64,000 nucleotides of DNA from Solirubrobacterales bacterium (GCA_947474595.1 CANJIV010000004.1:1-64000); one strand, 5' to 3'. Numbered from the stretch's first letter, positions 8,690 through 18,644 are shown. The notes: generated from the letters alone by a model not told the origin. Numbers and translations are program-made.

Positions 8690-9322
8690 ATGACGCCGGC
8701 GAAAAGCGACTCCCGAGCTGGTCTAATCGTAGACTTTGGCGGCGTCCTGACCACCAACGTCTTCGCCTCCTTCCGAGCATTCTGCGCCGCCGAGCAACTC
8801 GACCCGGACCTAATTCGTGACCGCTTCATGACGGATCCGAGCGCATTTGAGCTGCTAGATGGTCTCGAAACCGGCAGGCTTGCCGAGTCGGCTTTTGAAG
8901 CTCGCCTTGCCGCGCTGTTGGGTATCGAGGACCACGCCGCATTGATCGACCGCCTTTTTGAAGCGATTAGGCCCGACTTCGCAATGGTCGAGGCAGTCAG
9001 GCAGGCCAAGAGCCTTGGCGTCAAGACGGGCCTACTCTCTAACTCTTGGGGAGTGGGACGTATGTATGACCGCGCGCAGTTCCCTGAGCTATTTGTTGGC
9101 GTCGTGATCTCTGGGGAGATCGGCATCCGCAAGCCAGACCCTCGAATTTACGCGCTAGCCGCCGAGTCCGTCAACCTGCCGCCCCAAGAGTGCGTCTTCG
9201 TTGATGACCTAGTCCACAACCTCGAGCCAGCGCGAGCGCTGGGGATGATCGGCGTGCACCACATCAGCGCGGACCAGACAATCTACGAGCTTGAGGAGCT
9301 GCTGGGCGTGGTGCTCAGATAG
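8690..9322 (+). CDS. HAD-superfamily hydrolase (subfamily IA)
   Basis: 210 residues. Motif I is VDFGGVLTTN (nucleophile D15; the usual second Asp is replaced by Gly, as in many epoxide-hydrolase-N/YihX-type members). Motif II is LLSNSW (S117), motif III is the lysine of GIRKPDP (K148), and motif IV is FVDDL (D172-D173). The missing second Asp of motif I argues against a simple phosphatase that needs a general acid there. The frame is open from 8543, but ATG 8690 begins just before motif I and is preferred. Confidence 0.88.
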   Translation: MTPAKSDSRAGLIVDFGGVLTTNVFASFRAFCAAEQLDPDLIRDRFMTDPSAFELLDGLETGRLAESAFEARLAALLGIEDHAALIDRLFEAIRPDFAMVEAVRQAKSLGVKTGLLSNSWGVGRMYDRAQFPELFVGVVISGEIGIRKPDPRIYALAAESVNLPPQECVFVDDLVHNLEPARALGMIGVHHISADQTIYELEELLGVVLR

Positions 9323-9354
9323 CGGCTTGGAGACCACCCGTTGAGCCAGCGTCA

Positions 9355-10197
9355 CTACCCGGCAGCGATCAGGATCACTCCAGCCATCGTCACCGCGATG
9401 CCAACTGCTTGGATCGCTCGTACTCGCTCGCCGATCACGACTCGAGCGAGAACCACCACCGTAATTGGATAGAGCGCCGATAGCACCGAAGCGACGCTTA
9501 GTAGGCCCGATGTGGTTGCCAGCGCAAAGCAGACTCCGCCCACAACTTCGAACACACCGACTCCAACAACGGTCCGCATATCGTTGCGGCTTAGCCGCAA
9601 CGAGGCTCCGGTCACAACAACTATGCCTGCAACCATCAGTAGCTCCATCCCCCGGCCAGTGAACAGTGCCCACCAAACGCTGGCATCTGCCGAGGCGTCG
9701 ACGCCGACGTAATTAATCCCAAGACAGATTGCAGCGAAGGCCGACAAGGCGATCGCCTTGCGCGCCTTGCGTGACTGCTCATTGTCCTCGCTAGCCTCCA
9801 TTCCAGCCAGCCCGGCACCGCATGCAGCGGCAACGATGCCGATCAGCTGAAGCGCCTGTAGTTGGTCACCTGTCGCCACCCCAAAGATCACCGGAACTGC
9901 CACGCCAGTCGCCGATATCGGAGCGACGATGCTCATCGTTCCAGTCGCCATCGCACGGTAGAAGGCGGCTAGTCCGATAATCGCCAGGGGCGTCGTTACC
10001 GAAACCTGCCAAACCTCGCCGATGCCGGGAAAAGAGTCGCCGGAGATGACAAGGATTACTCCGATGGCGACCATTCCCAGCGTCTGGCTGATCAAGATGA
10101 GCACAAAAACGGGCACTCTGCGCGCAACTAGACCGCCCCAGAAGTCAGAGACACCCCAGCCGGCCGACGCGACCAGAGCGATAACTATCGTGAACAA
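9355..10197 (-). CDS. EamA/DMT family transporter
   Basis: 280 residues with about ten hydrophobic helices arranged as two similar halves of five. Each half shows EamA features such as AFYRAMATGTMSIVAPISATG and SVLSALYPITVVVLARVVIGE, followed by QAVGIAVTMAGVILIAAG. DMT carriers export or import small metabolites. The substrate is not evident. Convergent with the HAD gene. Confidence 0.9.
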   Translation of the reverse strand: MFTIVIALVASAGWGVSDFWGGLVARRVPVFVLILISQTLGMVAIGVILVISGDSFPGIGEVWQVSVTTPLAIIGLAAFYRAMATGTMSIVAPISATGVAVPVIFGVATGDQLQALQLIGIVAAACGAGLAGMEASEDNEQSRKARKAIALSAFAAICLGINYVGVDASADASVWWALFTGRGMELLMVAGIVVVTGASLRLSRNDMRTVVGVGVFEVVGGVCFALATTSGLLSVASVLSALYPITVVVLARVVIGERVRAIQAVGIAVTMAGVILIAAG

Positions 10198-10240
10198 GAG
10201 ACCCTCGCCGCGCCTTTTTTAACCGCCCCGATCGGAGCGA

Positions 10241-11803
10241 TCAATCGCGCTTGCCGCGACCATATAGGACGCTGATTAGCTTCCCAAGGGTCTTGGATTT
10301 GCGCACCGAGTTAGGGAAATGCTGGAGATCTTTTCGCGGAGCGATCCGCGGCACCATGATCGACTGAGACGCTGTGTACTTGCGGATCCCGCCAGCACCG
10401 TGGCGTGTCCCTAGTCCCGAGGCCTTCCACCCGCCCATCGGCAGCTCTAACGCTGCATAGTTGAGCTGGGCATCGTTGACACAGACCGCGCCAGCTTCGA
10501 TGCGCCGCGCAATCTCCTCTCCTCTCGCCGTGTCCTTGGTGTAGACAGAAGCAGCCAGCCCATATGGAGAGTCGTTGGCCAATCTCACGGCCTCGTCGGC
10601 ATCGGCAACCTTCATGATCGGCAGCGTTGGACCGAAGGTCTCTTCCATCATGCAGTCCATCGAGTGGTCGACGTCAACCAAGACGGTCGGCTCGTAGAAG
10701 CGGCCGCGTACTCCCTCGGCCTGCTTGCCGCCGGTCAGGACCCTGGCACCTTTAGCTACAGCGTCCTTGACGTGAGCGTCAATGGTGTCGAGTTGGGGCG
10801 GGAAGATGACGGCACCGACATCTCCTACACCAGGGCGATTTGCGCCCTCGCTCTGGCGTAGTCCTCGAACCTTGCTAGTCACCTTGGCGACGAACTCGTC
10901 GTAGACGGGGGCTTCGACGTAGAGGCGCTCGACGGAGATACAAACCTGTCCACCATTGTTCATCGAATAGTAGGTCGCGGCGTTAGCGGCACGTTCGAGG
11001 TCGGCGTCGGCTAAGACGATCATCGGATCCTTGCCACCAAGTTCGAGTGAGACAGGAGTTAGGGTCTCGGCGGCCTTTGCCATCACCTTCTTGCCCGTGC
11101 GAGTTGAACCGGTGAACATGATGAAATCGACTTGGCCGATCAGCGCTGCGCCGGTTGCGCCTGCGCCCGTGGCGACCTGAAAGACGTCTTTGGGACAGCC
11201 GCACTCGGTAAGCATCTCGGCCATCAAAAGCGAGGTCAGCGGCGTGATCTCTGACGGCTTGAGAATTACTGCGTTCCCCGCGGCCAATGCCGGTATACAG
11301 TCGCCAAAAGAGTTGGTCAGTGGAAAGTTCCACGGCCCGATTACGCCGACGACGCCGACGGGCGCATAGCGCAGGATTAGCTTGCGACCCTTGACGAACA
11401 ACGACGAAGTCTTGACCTTCTCATCGGCGAGGTATTTCGGAGCCATCTTGGCCCAGAATCCGAACGAGGCTGCGCCATAACTGATCTCAGCTAGCTGAGC
11501 ATCCTCGTAAGTCTTGCCCGTCTCAGAGACGATCGTCTCGATAATGCGAGCGCTGTTGTCGACGATCCACTTCTGAGCGCGAAGCAAGACGCGTGCGCGA
11601 CCATCGAAACCGAGCGCCTCCCAGCCGGGCTGGGCTGCACGTGCACGTGCAACCATCTCGATTACCTCAGCGGGAGTGCGGTCAGGTACCGTCGCGACGA
11701 TCTCCCCGGTCGCCGGATTTTCAACAGCAATCTCGCCGTGATCGCTAGCAGCAGAGCCATTCACAGCCGATGCTTTTGCTTGATCTCCCTTAACCTTGGC
11801 CAT
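10241..11803 (-). CDS. Succinic semialdehyde dehydrogenase (aldehyde dehydrogenase family)
   Basis: 520 residues. NAD(P)-dependent oxidation of an aldehyde, most likely succinic semialdehyde to succinate as in mycobacterial GabD2. Seen: VIGPWNFPLTNSFGDCIPAL (cofactor site), the FTGSTRTGKKV loop, the general-base Glu in SLELGGKDPMIVLADAD, the catalytic Cys in NNGGQVCISVERLYVE and the late EETFGPTLPIM. ATG 11803 is chosen over the longer frame because GGCAAGGGAC precedes it and the extension has no family match. The specific substrate is inferred by family resemblance. Confidence 0.88.
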   Translation of the reverse strand: MAKVKGDQAKASAVNGSAASDHGEIAVENPATGEIVATVPDRTPAEVIEMVARARAAQPGWEALGFDGRARVLLRAQKWIVDNSARIIETIVSETGKTYEDAQLAEISYGAASFGFWAKMAPKYLADEKVKTSSLFVKGRKLILRYAPVGVVGVIGPWNFPLTNSFGDCIPALAAGNAVILKPSEITPLTSLLMAEMLTECGCPKDVFQVATGAGATGAALIGQVDFIMFTGSTRTGKKVMAKAAETLTPVSLELGGKDPMIVLADADLERAANAATYYSMNNGGQVCISVERLYVEAPVYDEFVAKVTSKVRGLRQSEGANRPGVGDVGAVIFPPQLDTIDAHVKDAVAKGARVLTGGKQAEGVRGRFYEPTVLVDVDHSMDCMMEETFGPTLPIMKVADADEAVRLANDSPYGLAASVYTKDTARGEEIARRIEAGAVCVNDAQLNYAALELPMGGWKASGLGTRHGAGGIRKYTASQSIMVPRIAPRKDLQHFPNSVRKSKTLGKLISVLYGRGKRD

Positions 11804-11919
11804 AACCAGAGTCCCTTGCCTTGCCGTCGGTTTCCAGCGGCCAAGCATAGCGACCTAAACGTCTGACCAGATGGCCCCGATCGGCGAACCGTTGTTCTAA
11901 TGCGTCTGCGCGCGAAAGA

Positions 11920-11971
11920 GGGGGTGAGCTCCCTAGCCCTGAATATCTCAGGACAACTACGCACACCCCCC
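11920..11971 (+). repeat. Hairpin repeat element, copy 1
   Basis: The left arm GGGGGTGAGC (11920-11929) pairs with GCACACCCCC (11961-11970), with one A-A mismatch. An inner stem CCCTGA/TCAGG surrounds the loop ATATC (11937-11952). The right part 11935-11971 matches copy 2 at 28274-28310 with 3 differences in 37 nt. It lies between the cyclophilin stop and the succinic semialdehyde dehydrogenase start, antisense to both. Function unknown. Confidence 0.75.
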
Positions 11972-11977
11972 GTTTAA

Positions 11978-12436
11978 CTACTCGGCTAGTTCAACTCGTT
12001 CGATTGCCGCTGGCTCGGTCGGACGATCGCTGCCGTCGGTCGGAATCGCCTCCAGCGCAACGACAACGTCGATGCCGTCAGTGACCTGGCCAAAGACCGT
12101 GTGCTTGCCGTCAAGCCACGGGCAGGCGTCGGCGGTGACGATAAAGAACTGTGAACCGTTGGTGTTCGGGCCAGCGTTAGCCATCGCCAGCGCGCCGCGC
12201 ACAACCTTGTGGTCGTTGAACTCATCCTTGAAGGTGTAGCCGGGGCCGCCCGTGCCGGTCCCTTCGGGGCAGCCGCCTTGGATCATGAAGTCAGTGATGA
12301 TGCGGTGGAACCCGAGTCCGTCGTAAAAACCATCGGCCGAGAGCTTACGAAAGTTCTCGACTGTCTCTGGAGCGTCTTGATCGAAGAGCTCGAAGGTGAT
12401 TGGGCCGGCGCTTGTGTGCATGATTGCTTGGGACAT
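11978..12436 (-). CDS. Peptidyl-prolyl cis-trans isomerase, cyclophilin type
   Basis: 152 residues, a complete single-domain cytosolic cyclophilin that catalyses proline isomerisation. Family blocks: [19 protein letters not shown], the [13 protein letters not shown] loop, [18 protein letters not shown] and [12 protein letters not shown]. No signal peptide. The frame is open to 12595, but ATG 12436 has an AAGGAGAG ribosome site and starts where the family starts. It follows the DEAD-box gene on the same strand after a 43-bp gap. Confidence 0.95.
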   Translation of the reverse strand: MSQAIMHTSAGPITFELFDQDAPETVENFRKLSADGFYDGLGFHRIITDFMIQGGCPEGTGTGGPGYTFKDEFNDHKVVRGALAMANAGPNTNGSQFFIVTADACPWLDGKHTVFGQVTDGIDVVVALEAIPTDGSDRPTEPAAIERVELAE

Positions 12437-12479
12437 TTGTCGCTCTCCTTGGCGTAGCAGGTGGTTTGGGTTTAAGACG

Positions 12480-13901
12480 TTATGACTTGGCTGCTTGCAA
12501 GCGAACAGTGTGACCGTTGATCGCGGTTCCGTCGATCGCTTTGATGACCGCATCGCACTCGGTAGTCGGCACCTCGACAAAGGCAAACTGCTCAAGAACC
12601 TTTACGTTGCGCACCGCCTCGCCCTGCAACTCGGTGGCCTTGGTGATCGCAGTGACGATCTGTGCCACGTCGATACCGGCCGCGCGACCACCGCTAATGA
12701 TCAACTTTGCATACGGCTCTGAGGCGTTGCGCGAGAGTTGTGGCTTGGCGTGGCGCTTGGGGCGTTCCTCCACGGCAGCTGCAGCGACATGGGCGCCCTC
12801 GGTCCACGGAGACATGACCGTACTAGCGTGACGCTCGATCGCCTCGACGTCATGCTGTTGGCGAGGCTCGTAGAAGGTGATCGCGCGACCAGACCGTCCG
12901 ACGCGGCCGGTTCGCCCGATCCGGTGTACATAAACGTCGGGCGAGTTTGGAACGTCAAAGTTAATGACGTGCGTGACGGTAGAGATGTCAAGTCCTCGAG
13001 CCGCGACGTCGGTCGCGACGAGAATTGGTAGCCGGCCGCTCTTAAAGGCGATCATCACACCGTCACGAGCACCTTGGCTCATGTCACCGTGCAGAGCCTT
13101 AACGTCGATACCTTTGTCGCGCATTGTGCGGTTGAGTTGGTCACAGCGGACCTTGGTTCGCACGAAAACAATCGCCTGCTTGGGACGTTCTGCCTTGAGC
13201 ACCCGAAACAGCATCTCGTTCTTATCGGGCGCTTTGACCTCGATCGAGAACTGCTCAACGCTCTCGACGGTCAACTTCGGCGTCTTGACCTTGACGGTGA
13301 CCGGATCGTAGAGGTAGGTCTCGGCAAGCCGGCGGATCTCGCTGGGCATCGTCGCTGAGAACAGCGCAGTCTGGCGCGAGCCAGGTGTCATCGAAAGAAT
13401 CTTCTCGACGTCCTCGAGGAATCCGAGGTCGAGCATCTCGTCGGCTTCATCTAGCACCATAAAGCGACAGCTGGAGAGCATCAACGAATGGCGTGAGATG
13501 AGATCCAACACGCGACCAACGGTGCCGACGACGATCTGACCGCCGGCTCGTAACTGGGCCTGCTGGGTGCGGATTGGCGCACCACCAAAGACCGCGACTA
13601 CGTCAATTCCCTTGCGTGAACCGTACGTGCGCAACGCTTGGGTCACCTGAATGCACAGCTCTCGCGTCGGAGTTAGTACCAGCGCCTGAACCTCACTGAC
13701 ATCAGGATCGACGTACTCGACCATCGGGAGACCGAAGGCGGCCGTCTTGCCGCTGCCGGTCTGAGCCTGGCCGATAACGTCGCGGCCTTCGAGCAGTGGG
13801 GGTATCCCTTGAAGCTGGATCGGGCTTGGCGACTCGTATCCGACGTCCTGAAGCGCTTGCAGTGTGGACTCTGAGAGGCCGAGGTCGGCAAATGAAGTCA
13901 T
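12480..13901 (-). CDS. DEAD-box ATP-dependent RNA helicase with DbpA/CsdA-like RNA-binding C-terminus
   Basis: 473 residues. Motifs in order: FADLGLS and the Q-motif region SPIQLQ (~26-31), Walker A AQTGSGKT (46-53), [12 protein letters not shown] (151-154), SAT (182-184), the [13 protein letters not shown] block and HRIGRTGR. The last ~70 residues (from [14 protein letters not shown] to [11 protein letters not shown]) form the small RRM-like DbpA RNA-binding domain that targets such helicases to structured RNA, often 23S rRNA or cold-stress mRNA. Likely role: ribosome assembly or RNA decay (inference). Confidence 0.95.
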   Translation of the reverse strand: MTSFADLGLSESTLQALQDVGYESPSPIQLQGIPPLLEGRDVIGQAQTGSGKTAAFGLPMVEYVDPDVSEVQALVLTPTRELCIQVTQALRTYGSRKGIDVVAVFGGAPIRTQQAQLRAGGQIVVGTVGRVLDLISRHSLMLSSCRFMVLDEADEMLDLGFLEDVEKILSMTPGSRQTALFSATMPSEIRRLAETYLYDPVTVKVKTPKLTVESVEQFSIEVKAPDKNEMLFRVLKAERPKQAIVFVRTKVRCDQLNRTMRDKGIDVKALHGDMSQGARDGVMIAFKSGRLPILVATDVAARGLDISTVTHVINFDVPNSPDVYVHRIGRTGRVGRSGRAITFYEPRQQHDVEAIERHASTVMSPWTEGAHVAAAAVEERPKRHAKPQLSRNASEPYAKLIISGGRAAGIDVAQIVTAITKATELQGEAVRNVKVLEQFAFVEVPTTECDAVIKAIDGTAINGHTVRLQAAKS

Positions 13902-14048
13902 CGGCCTTGAGCTTAGGGACTCCTAACCGCGGCCGCCCTGCGGTACGGACCAAATCTAAGTTTGGGCCAACCGAACGGCAGCGCCTGTGGACTCAATCTC
14001 GATGGCTGACAACGCAGTAAGCGACCAGTGGTCTAGGCTCCGACGCCA

Positions 14049-14984
14049 ATGAGCTTGACAGTAGTCGGATCAATCGCCTTCGACGCAGTGCGCACACCCT
14101 TCGGCGAGCGCGAGCGGATGCTCGGCGGCTCTGCCGTTCACTTCTCGCTGGCCGCCTCGTTCTTTACTGATGTTCGCGTCGTCGGCCCGGTCGGCGAAGA
14201 CTTCGGAGCCGACCACTATGAAGTGCTCGGCCGCCGCGGCGTGATCACCGAAGACATCGAAGAGATCTCCGGTGGAAAGACCTTCTTCTGGCGCGGTCAC
14301 TATGAGTACGACTTAAATACCGCCCACACCGACGACACACAGCTCAACGTATTTGGCGACTTCTCTCCCAAGCTATCGGCCGCCTCGCGTGACTGCGACG
14401 TTCTCTTTCTCGCCAATATCCAGCCCGATCTACAACGGCAAGTACGCGATCAGTGCGCGGAGGCACGGTTTGTAGCGATGGACTCGATGAACCTCTGGAT
14501 TGAGATCTCGCGTGACTCACTCAAACAGGCAATCGCAGGGGTCGACGCACTGCTCCTAAACGACGCCGAGCTACGGATGTTGACAAACGAGTCCAACCTG
14601 GTGCGTGCAGCCCGCCAAGTGATGAGTTGGGGGCCAACGATCGTCGTGGCCAAGCAAGGCGAGTACGGTGCGGCGCTATTTACTAAAGACACCTTCTTCG
14701 CCCTCCCAGCCTTTCCGCTCGACGAAGTCGCTGATCCGACGGGGGCCGGGGACTCGTTCGCTGGAGGATTCGTTGGCTACATAGCGGCCCATCCAGAGCA
14801 GCCACTCGAAGCAGACCTACTCAAGCGTGCGATGGCCCACGGAACTGCGCTGGCCTCCTACAACGTTCAGGAGTTCGGAACCGAACGCGTGGCGCGCCTA
14901 ACTCCAGCCGAAATCACAAGCCGCGTGACCGACCTAGCCCAAATCACGGCGTTCGTCGACGTACCGCTATCTCTTCGCAGCTGA
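14049..14984 (+). CDS. PfkB family carbohydrate/nucleoside kinase
   Basis: 311 residues. The PfkB signature 2 DPTGAGDSFAGGFVGY has the catalytic base D235 and anion hole G232-A-G. The N-terminal half has the substrate region MLGGSAVHFSLAASFF and VRVVGPVGEDFG. It phosphorylates a sugar or nucleoside with ATP; the short lid and the GGSAVHF motif do not allow a specific assignment (adenosine-kinase-like or ribokinase-like are possible). Divergent from the DEAD-box gene. Confidence 0.9.
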   Translation: MSLTVVGSIAFDAVRTPFGERERMLGGSAVHFSLAASFFTDVRVVGPVGEDFGADHYEVLGRRGVITEDIEEISGGKTFFWRGHYEYDLNTAHTDDTQLNVFGDFSPKLSAASRDCDVLFLANIQPDLQRQVRDQCAEARFVAMDSMNLWIEISRDSLKQAIAGVDALLLNDAELRMLTNESNLVRAARQVMSWGPTIVVAKQGEYGAALFTKDTFFALPAFPLDEVADPTGAGDSFAGGFVGYIAAHPEQPLEADLLKRAMAHGTALASYNVQEFGTERVARLTPAEITSRVTDLAQITAFVDVPLSLRS

Positions 14985-15016
14985 CAGAACCCTGACCAGA
15001 TAGCATTACGCTGCAG

Positions 15017-15262
15017 ATGAGCTGGACATTTATATTTCTGATGGTGGGCCTCAAGATTCCTATCCTTGGGCTGCTCTACATCGTCTGGTGGGCGATCCGC
15101 TCTGGCAGCGAAGCCGTCCCACCCGCCAGCGCTGACGATGGTGGAACCAAGGACCGTCACCCCCGCCCACCACGCCCTCGCCGCCCTCGGCGTGGCCCTC
15201 ATGCGGAGCCCGATCCAGCGTCACCGCGGCGCGTGAGGACAACGCTCGCTCGCTCGCGCTAA
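15017..15262 (+). CDS. Small single-pass membrane protein with Pro/Arg-rich tail
   Basis: 81 residues. One N-terminal hydrophobic helix (about 3-27, TFIFLMVGLKIPILGLLYIVWW) is followed by a disordered, basic tail with PRPPRPRRPRRGPH. It sits 32 bp after the PfkB kinase and 56 bp before dcd on the same strand, so it is probably part of that run. No family name is recognised. Confidence 0.6.
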   Translation: MSWTFIFLMVGLKIPILGLLYIVWWAIRSGSEAVPPASADDGGTKDRHPRPPRPRRPRRGPHAEPDPASPRRVRTTLARSR

Positions 15263-15318
15263 GCCGGTCTTTGTTGGATCGAAGCCAATCACGCGCACGG
15301 GGATTAGACTCCACCGCG

Positions 15319-15924
15319 ATGACCCCACCCGTCTCCGTACTCTCCGATGCCACGATCATCGCTTTGGTCACCGAAGGCCGCATCCGGATTGATCCTTGGG
15401 ACCCATCGCTCGTCCAACCGGCCAGCGTAGATCTCCGTCTAGGCGACTCCTTCCGCGTCTTTCACAACCACCGCACGTCGGCGATCGATCTGCGCGATCC
15501 ACCGGTCAACCTGACCGAGGAGATCAAGATTGAAGCCGACGAGCCTTTCGTCATCCACCCGGGAGAGTTCGCTTTGGGGCGCACCTTGGAGTGGGTCGAG
15601 CTGCCAGATGACATCGTGGCCCGGATCGAGGGCAAGTCGAGCCTCGGGCGCCTCGGGCTGATCGTTCATGCAACGGCAGGGTTCTGTGACCCAGGCTGGC
15701 GCGGCACGCTGACGTTGGAGTTAGCCAATCTGACGCGGATACCGATCAAACTCTACGCTGGCCTAGCGATCGCCCAGCTCTCCTTCATGACCCTCGATGC
15801 TCCGGCCCAGAGGCCATACGGCCACGAGCAGCTCGGCAGCCACTACCAAGGCCAAGTCGAGGCCACCGAGAGCCGCTACGGAAATCCAGCGGGCGAGAGC
15901 CAAGGGGCAAAACGTCCGCGATGA
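15319..15924 (+). CDS. dcd: dCTP deaminase, probably bifunctional dCTP deaminase/dUTP diphosphatase
   Basis: 201 residues. It makes dUMP precursors for dTMP synthesis. Seen: PASVDLRLGDSFRVF, the nucleotide site GKSSLGRLGL, the catalytic region HATAGFCDPGWRGTLTLEL with the general-base Glu, and the C-terminal YGSxxxxSHYQGQ-like block. The HxTAGFxDPG variant is the mycobacterial/archaeal type that both deaminates dCTP and hydrolyses dUTP, unlike the enterobacterial HxTAHxxDPG. ATG 15319 is chosen where homology starts. Its stop overlaps the next ATG by 4 bp. Confidence 0.93.
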   Translation: MTPPVSVLSDATIIALVTEGRIRIDPWDPSLVQPASVDLRLGDSFRVFHNHRTSAIDLRDPPVNLTEEIKIEADEPFVIHPGEFALGRTLEWVELPDDIVARIEGKSSLGRLGLIVHATAGFCDPGWRGTLTLELANLTRIPIKLYAGLAIAQLSFMTLDAPAQRPYGHEQLGSHYQGQVEATESRYGNPAGESQGAKRPR

Positions 15925-16280
15925 CGGCGTCAGCGCAACCGCCTAACGACGACGATCACGCGATCTCCTACCACCTGCTTGAGGCCGGAACGCCAGTCTT
16001 CTCAAGTGATGGCCACGAGATCGGCAGCGTTGATCGGGTATTGGAGAACGAACGCGAACAGATCTTTGACGGCATCGTGCTGCGGACCGCAAGTGGCGAG
16101 CGCTTCCTCGACGCCCCTGACATTCAACGGATCACGGCCACTCGGGTAACTGCGGCTCTCGACCTAGCCGATACAGCGACATTGCCCGCCTACCAACCAG
16201 GCCCGCCCTCCTTTGTTGCCAACACTTCAAAAGGGAGGCTCTCCCGCCTCTTTGGAGGGGGCTGGAAGCGTCAGCGATGA
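15921..16280 (+). CDS. PRC-barrel-like domain protein
   Basis: 119 residues. The segment GTPVFSSDGHEIGSVDRVLE followed by DGIVLRTASGERFLDAPDI has the strand and turn pattern of PRC-barrel/DUF2171 domains. These small beta-barrels are often involved in RNA handling or photosystem-like assembly. The C-terminus is basic (GRLSRLFGGGWKRQR). It is translationally coupled to dcd (ATGA overlap) and precedes citrate synthase by 31 bp. Role unknown. Confidence 0.65.
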   Translation: MTASAQPPNDDDHAISYHLLEAGTPVFSSDGHEIGSVDRVLENEREQIFDGIVLRTASGERFLDAPDIQRITATRVTAALDLADTATLPAYQPGPPSFVANTSKGRLSRLFGGGWKRQR

Positions 16281-16311
16281 CTAAGCGCCGCCAATCCGGT
16301 ACAACCAAGCC

Positions 16312-17604
16312 GTGACGCAACCAAACAACTCACTAACCGTGACCGACAACCGGACCGGAACGACCTACGAGGTTCCGATCGAGGATGGCACGGTGCGCGC
16401 AACGGCATTTCGCCAGATGAAAGTCGACGAATCCGACTTTGGTCTGATGACCTACGACCCCGCGTTCATGAATACCGCGTCGTGTCGCAGCGCAATCACC
16501 TATCTCGATGGCGACAACGGAGTCTTGGAGTACCGCGGCTATCCGATCGAGACACTCGCCGAGCACTCGACCTACCTCGAGGTCGCCTACCTCCTCGTTC
16601 ATGGTGATCTGCCCAACAGCGCTCAACTCGATGAGTGGACCCACCAGATCACGATCCACACCTTTGTCCACGAGAACATCAAGGCGTTCATGCAGGGTTT
16701 CCGCTATGACGCGCACCCGATGGGAATGCTGCTGGCCTCGGTCGGCGCTCTCTCAACCTTCTATCCCGATGCCACGCAGATCGAAGACCCGCATTCGCGC
16801 CACATCCAGACGATCCGCTTGATCGCCAAGATGCCGACTCTGGCAGCCTTCGCATTCCGCCACTGCCTCGGCCAGCCCTACAACTATCCAGACAACGACC
16901 TGCAATACCCGGGCAACTTCCTCGGAATGCTCTACAAGATGACCGAGCTTAAGTACGAGCCGGATCCGCGCATTGAGCGAGCGCTCGACATCCTCTTCAT
17001 CCTCCACGCCGACCACGAGCAGAACTGCTCGACGACCGCGGTCCGCAGCGTCGGCTCCTCGCAAGTTGATCCCTACTCGGCCGTGGCGGCTGGAGTCGGA
17101 GCGCTCTACGGGCCTCTGCACGGAGGAGCCAACGAAGCGGTTCTGCGCATGCTTCAACGGATTGGCAGCCGCGAGGAAGTACCTGCCTTTATCGCTGGCG
17201 TAAAGGCAGGCAACGAGCGCCTAATGGGCTTTGGCCACCGCGTCTATAAGAACTACGATCCGCGCGCCCGGATAATCAAGAGCGCTTGTGATGACGTATT
17301 TGAGGTCACCGGAACCAGCCCATTACTTAACATCGCCACCGAGCTCGAGAAGATCGCTCTTGAAGATGAGTACTTCGTCTCGCGCAAGCTATATCCAAAC
17401 GTCGACTTCTACTCCGGCCTGATCTACGAGGCCCTCGGGATGCCGATGGAGATGTTCCCTGTGATGTTTGCGATCCCGCGTACGAGCGGATGGATCGCCC
17501 AGTGGTTGGAGATGGTCAGCGATCCAGAGCAGAAGATCTCGCGGCCGCGCCAGATCTATACGGGCGAGCGCGGCCGCAGCTACGTACCGCTCGACCAGCG
17601 CTAG
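16312..17604 (+). CDS. gltA: Citrate synthase
   Basis: 430 residues, GTG start. It condenses acetyl-CoA and oxaloacetate to citrate, the first TCA step. Seen: SAITYLDGDNGVLEYRGYPIE, the active-site His in GPLHGGANEAV, the second His in GFGHRVYKNYDPRA, and the Asp region VDFYSGLIYEALG. The length and the N-terminal beta-rich extension fit the hexameric type II form. The last block, AQWLEMVSDPEQKISRPRQIYTG, is well conserved. Confidence 0.97.
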   Translation: MTQPNNSLTVTDNRTGTTYEVPIEDGTVRATAFRQMKVDESDFGLMTYDPAFMNTASCRSAITYLDGDNGVLEYRGYPIETLAEHSTYLEVAYLLVHGDLPNSAQLDEWTHQITIHTFVHENIKAFMQGFRYDAHPMGMLLASVGALSTFYPDATQIEDPHSRHIQTIRLIAKMPTLAAFAFRHCLGQPYNYPDNDLQYPGNFLGMLYKMTELKYEPDPRIERALDILFILHADHEQNCSTTAVRSVGSSQVDPYSAVAAGVGALYGPLHGGANEAVLRMLQRIGSREEVPAFIAGVKAGNERLMGFGHRVYKNYDPRARIIKSACDDVFEVTGTSPLLNIATELEKIALEDEYFVSRKLYPNVDFYSGLIYEALGMPMEMFPVMFAIPRTSGWIAQWLEMVSDPEQKISRPRQIYTGERGRSYVPLDQR

Positions 17605-17631
17605 GAGACCGGGACGCCAAAGGGGGCGAAG

Positions 17632-18003
17632 ATGGCTCACGCCTACAAACTCACGATCCGCCACGGGCCAAGGGTGCTGAGGTCTCGTCACCCCTGCGTC
17701 AACGAGGCGATATCTGCACTAGAGGGCGAACTTACAGCTCTGACGGCGGTCGCGCGGCGGCCGCGCATAGATCTCAAAGTCAGGCAGTTCGAGCCCGTCG
17801 CCCAGATCGTTGCCCGCGGCGAAATCTCTGGGCCAGGGCGCTTTTTCCCGACCATCCGTGCTGGTGTTGATCTGCGCGGCGATGGGTCGATAGAGGCCTA
17901 CGTGGGCCGCATGAATCGGCGGCTGGTCCTCGAAGGACCGGGCGAGTCAGCCTACGCAGCGTTGGCTCGCGAGCTATCTCAAAGCGAGAGCGCGGCGCCG
18001 TAG
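17632..18003 (+). CDS. Hypothetical protein
   Basis: 123 residues, 27 bp after citrate synthase on the same strand. Mixed alpha/beta with basic patches (LTIRHGPRVLRSRHP), no signal peptide and no recognised motif. The last 25 bp overlap the 3' end of the convergent metallopeptidase gene. G+C and codon use fit neighbouring genes. Confidence 0.6.
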   Translation: MAHAYKLTIRHGPRVLRSRHPCVNEAISALEGELTALTAVARRPRIDLKVRQFEPVAQIVARGEISGPGRFFPTIRAGVDLRGDGSIEAYVGRMNRRLVLEGPGESAYAALARELSQSESAAP

Positions 18004-18644
18004 CGCCGTAGCCACTGCTGATGCTGGGAACACTCTGGGCTACGCGACTCCAACAACGCCCAGAAGCGTGGCGAATGGTCACGGATCTCAAGGTGGCAGA
18101 CCTCATGCCAAACGACAGCATCCAGCACCGCCGACGGGGCCAAGAGTAGGCGCCAGTTGAAGCTCATTGCACCGTCGGCGCCACAGCTTGCCCAGCGCGT
18201 CCGCTGGGCTCGGATCGTGAGGCTTGGATAGGACATCCCGACTGCAGCGCACGCCGCATCGAGCCGTGGAGCGATCTCAATCCGAGCTTGGCGACGATAC
18301 CAACGCTCCAAGGCTGGTCGGTAGTCGCCATCTGGAACCAAGATCGTCTCTTGCCCTGCACGCCGGTGGACCCGCGTCCGGCCAGGTTCAGCGATCAGCG
18401 TGAGGCGCTCGTCTAGATAGGCAACCGAGCCCGGTGGCCCACGCAGCTCGGTGCGGGCGTGCTCGAGCTCGGCCAGACGACGCTCGATCCAAGGACGCAG
18501 CTCACGCACGGCGCTAGATGCTTCACGCTCTGACGCTGAGCGTGGCAGGACAACCTCGACGCCGGACGTGGCGTCGACCGTAACTCGCACGCGCCGAGCT
18601 CGATCGGAACGACGGATGCGGTAGGGGATTTCGGTGCCAGTCAC
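17979..18644 (-). CDS. YgjP/DUF45-like zinc metallopeptidase
   Basis: 221 residues. The zinc motif HEVCHL (H180, E181, H184) with the following H190 in RDHSPRFW is the family signature. WASCGADGAMSFNWRLLLAP and YRIRRSDRARRVRVTV are the other conserved blocks of the YgjP/SprT-like 'M48-related' proteins. The function of the family is unsettled (putative peptidase or nucleotidase). It is convergent with, and overlaps by 25 bp, the hypothetical gene at 17632. Confidence 0.88.
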   Translation of the reverse strand: MTGTEIPYRIRRSDRARRVRVTVDATSGVEVVLPRSASEREASSAVRELRPWIERRLAELEHARTELRGPPGSVAYLDERLTLIAEPGRTRVHRRAGQETILVPDGDYRPALERWYRRQARIEIAPRLDAACAAVGMSYPSLTIRAQRTRWASCGADGAMSFNWRLLLAPSAVLDAVVWHEVCHLEIRDHSPRFWALLESRSPECSQHQQWLRRYGAALSL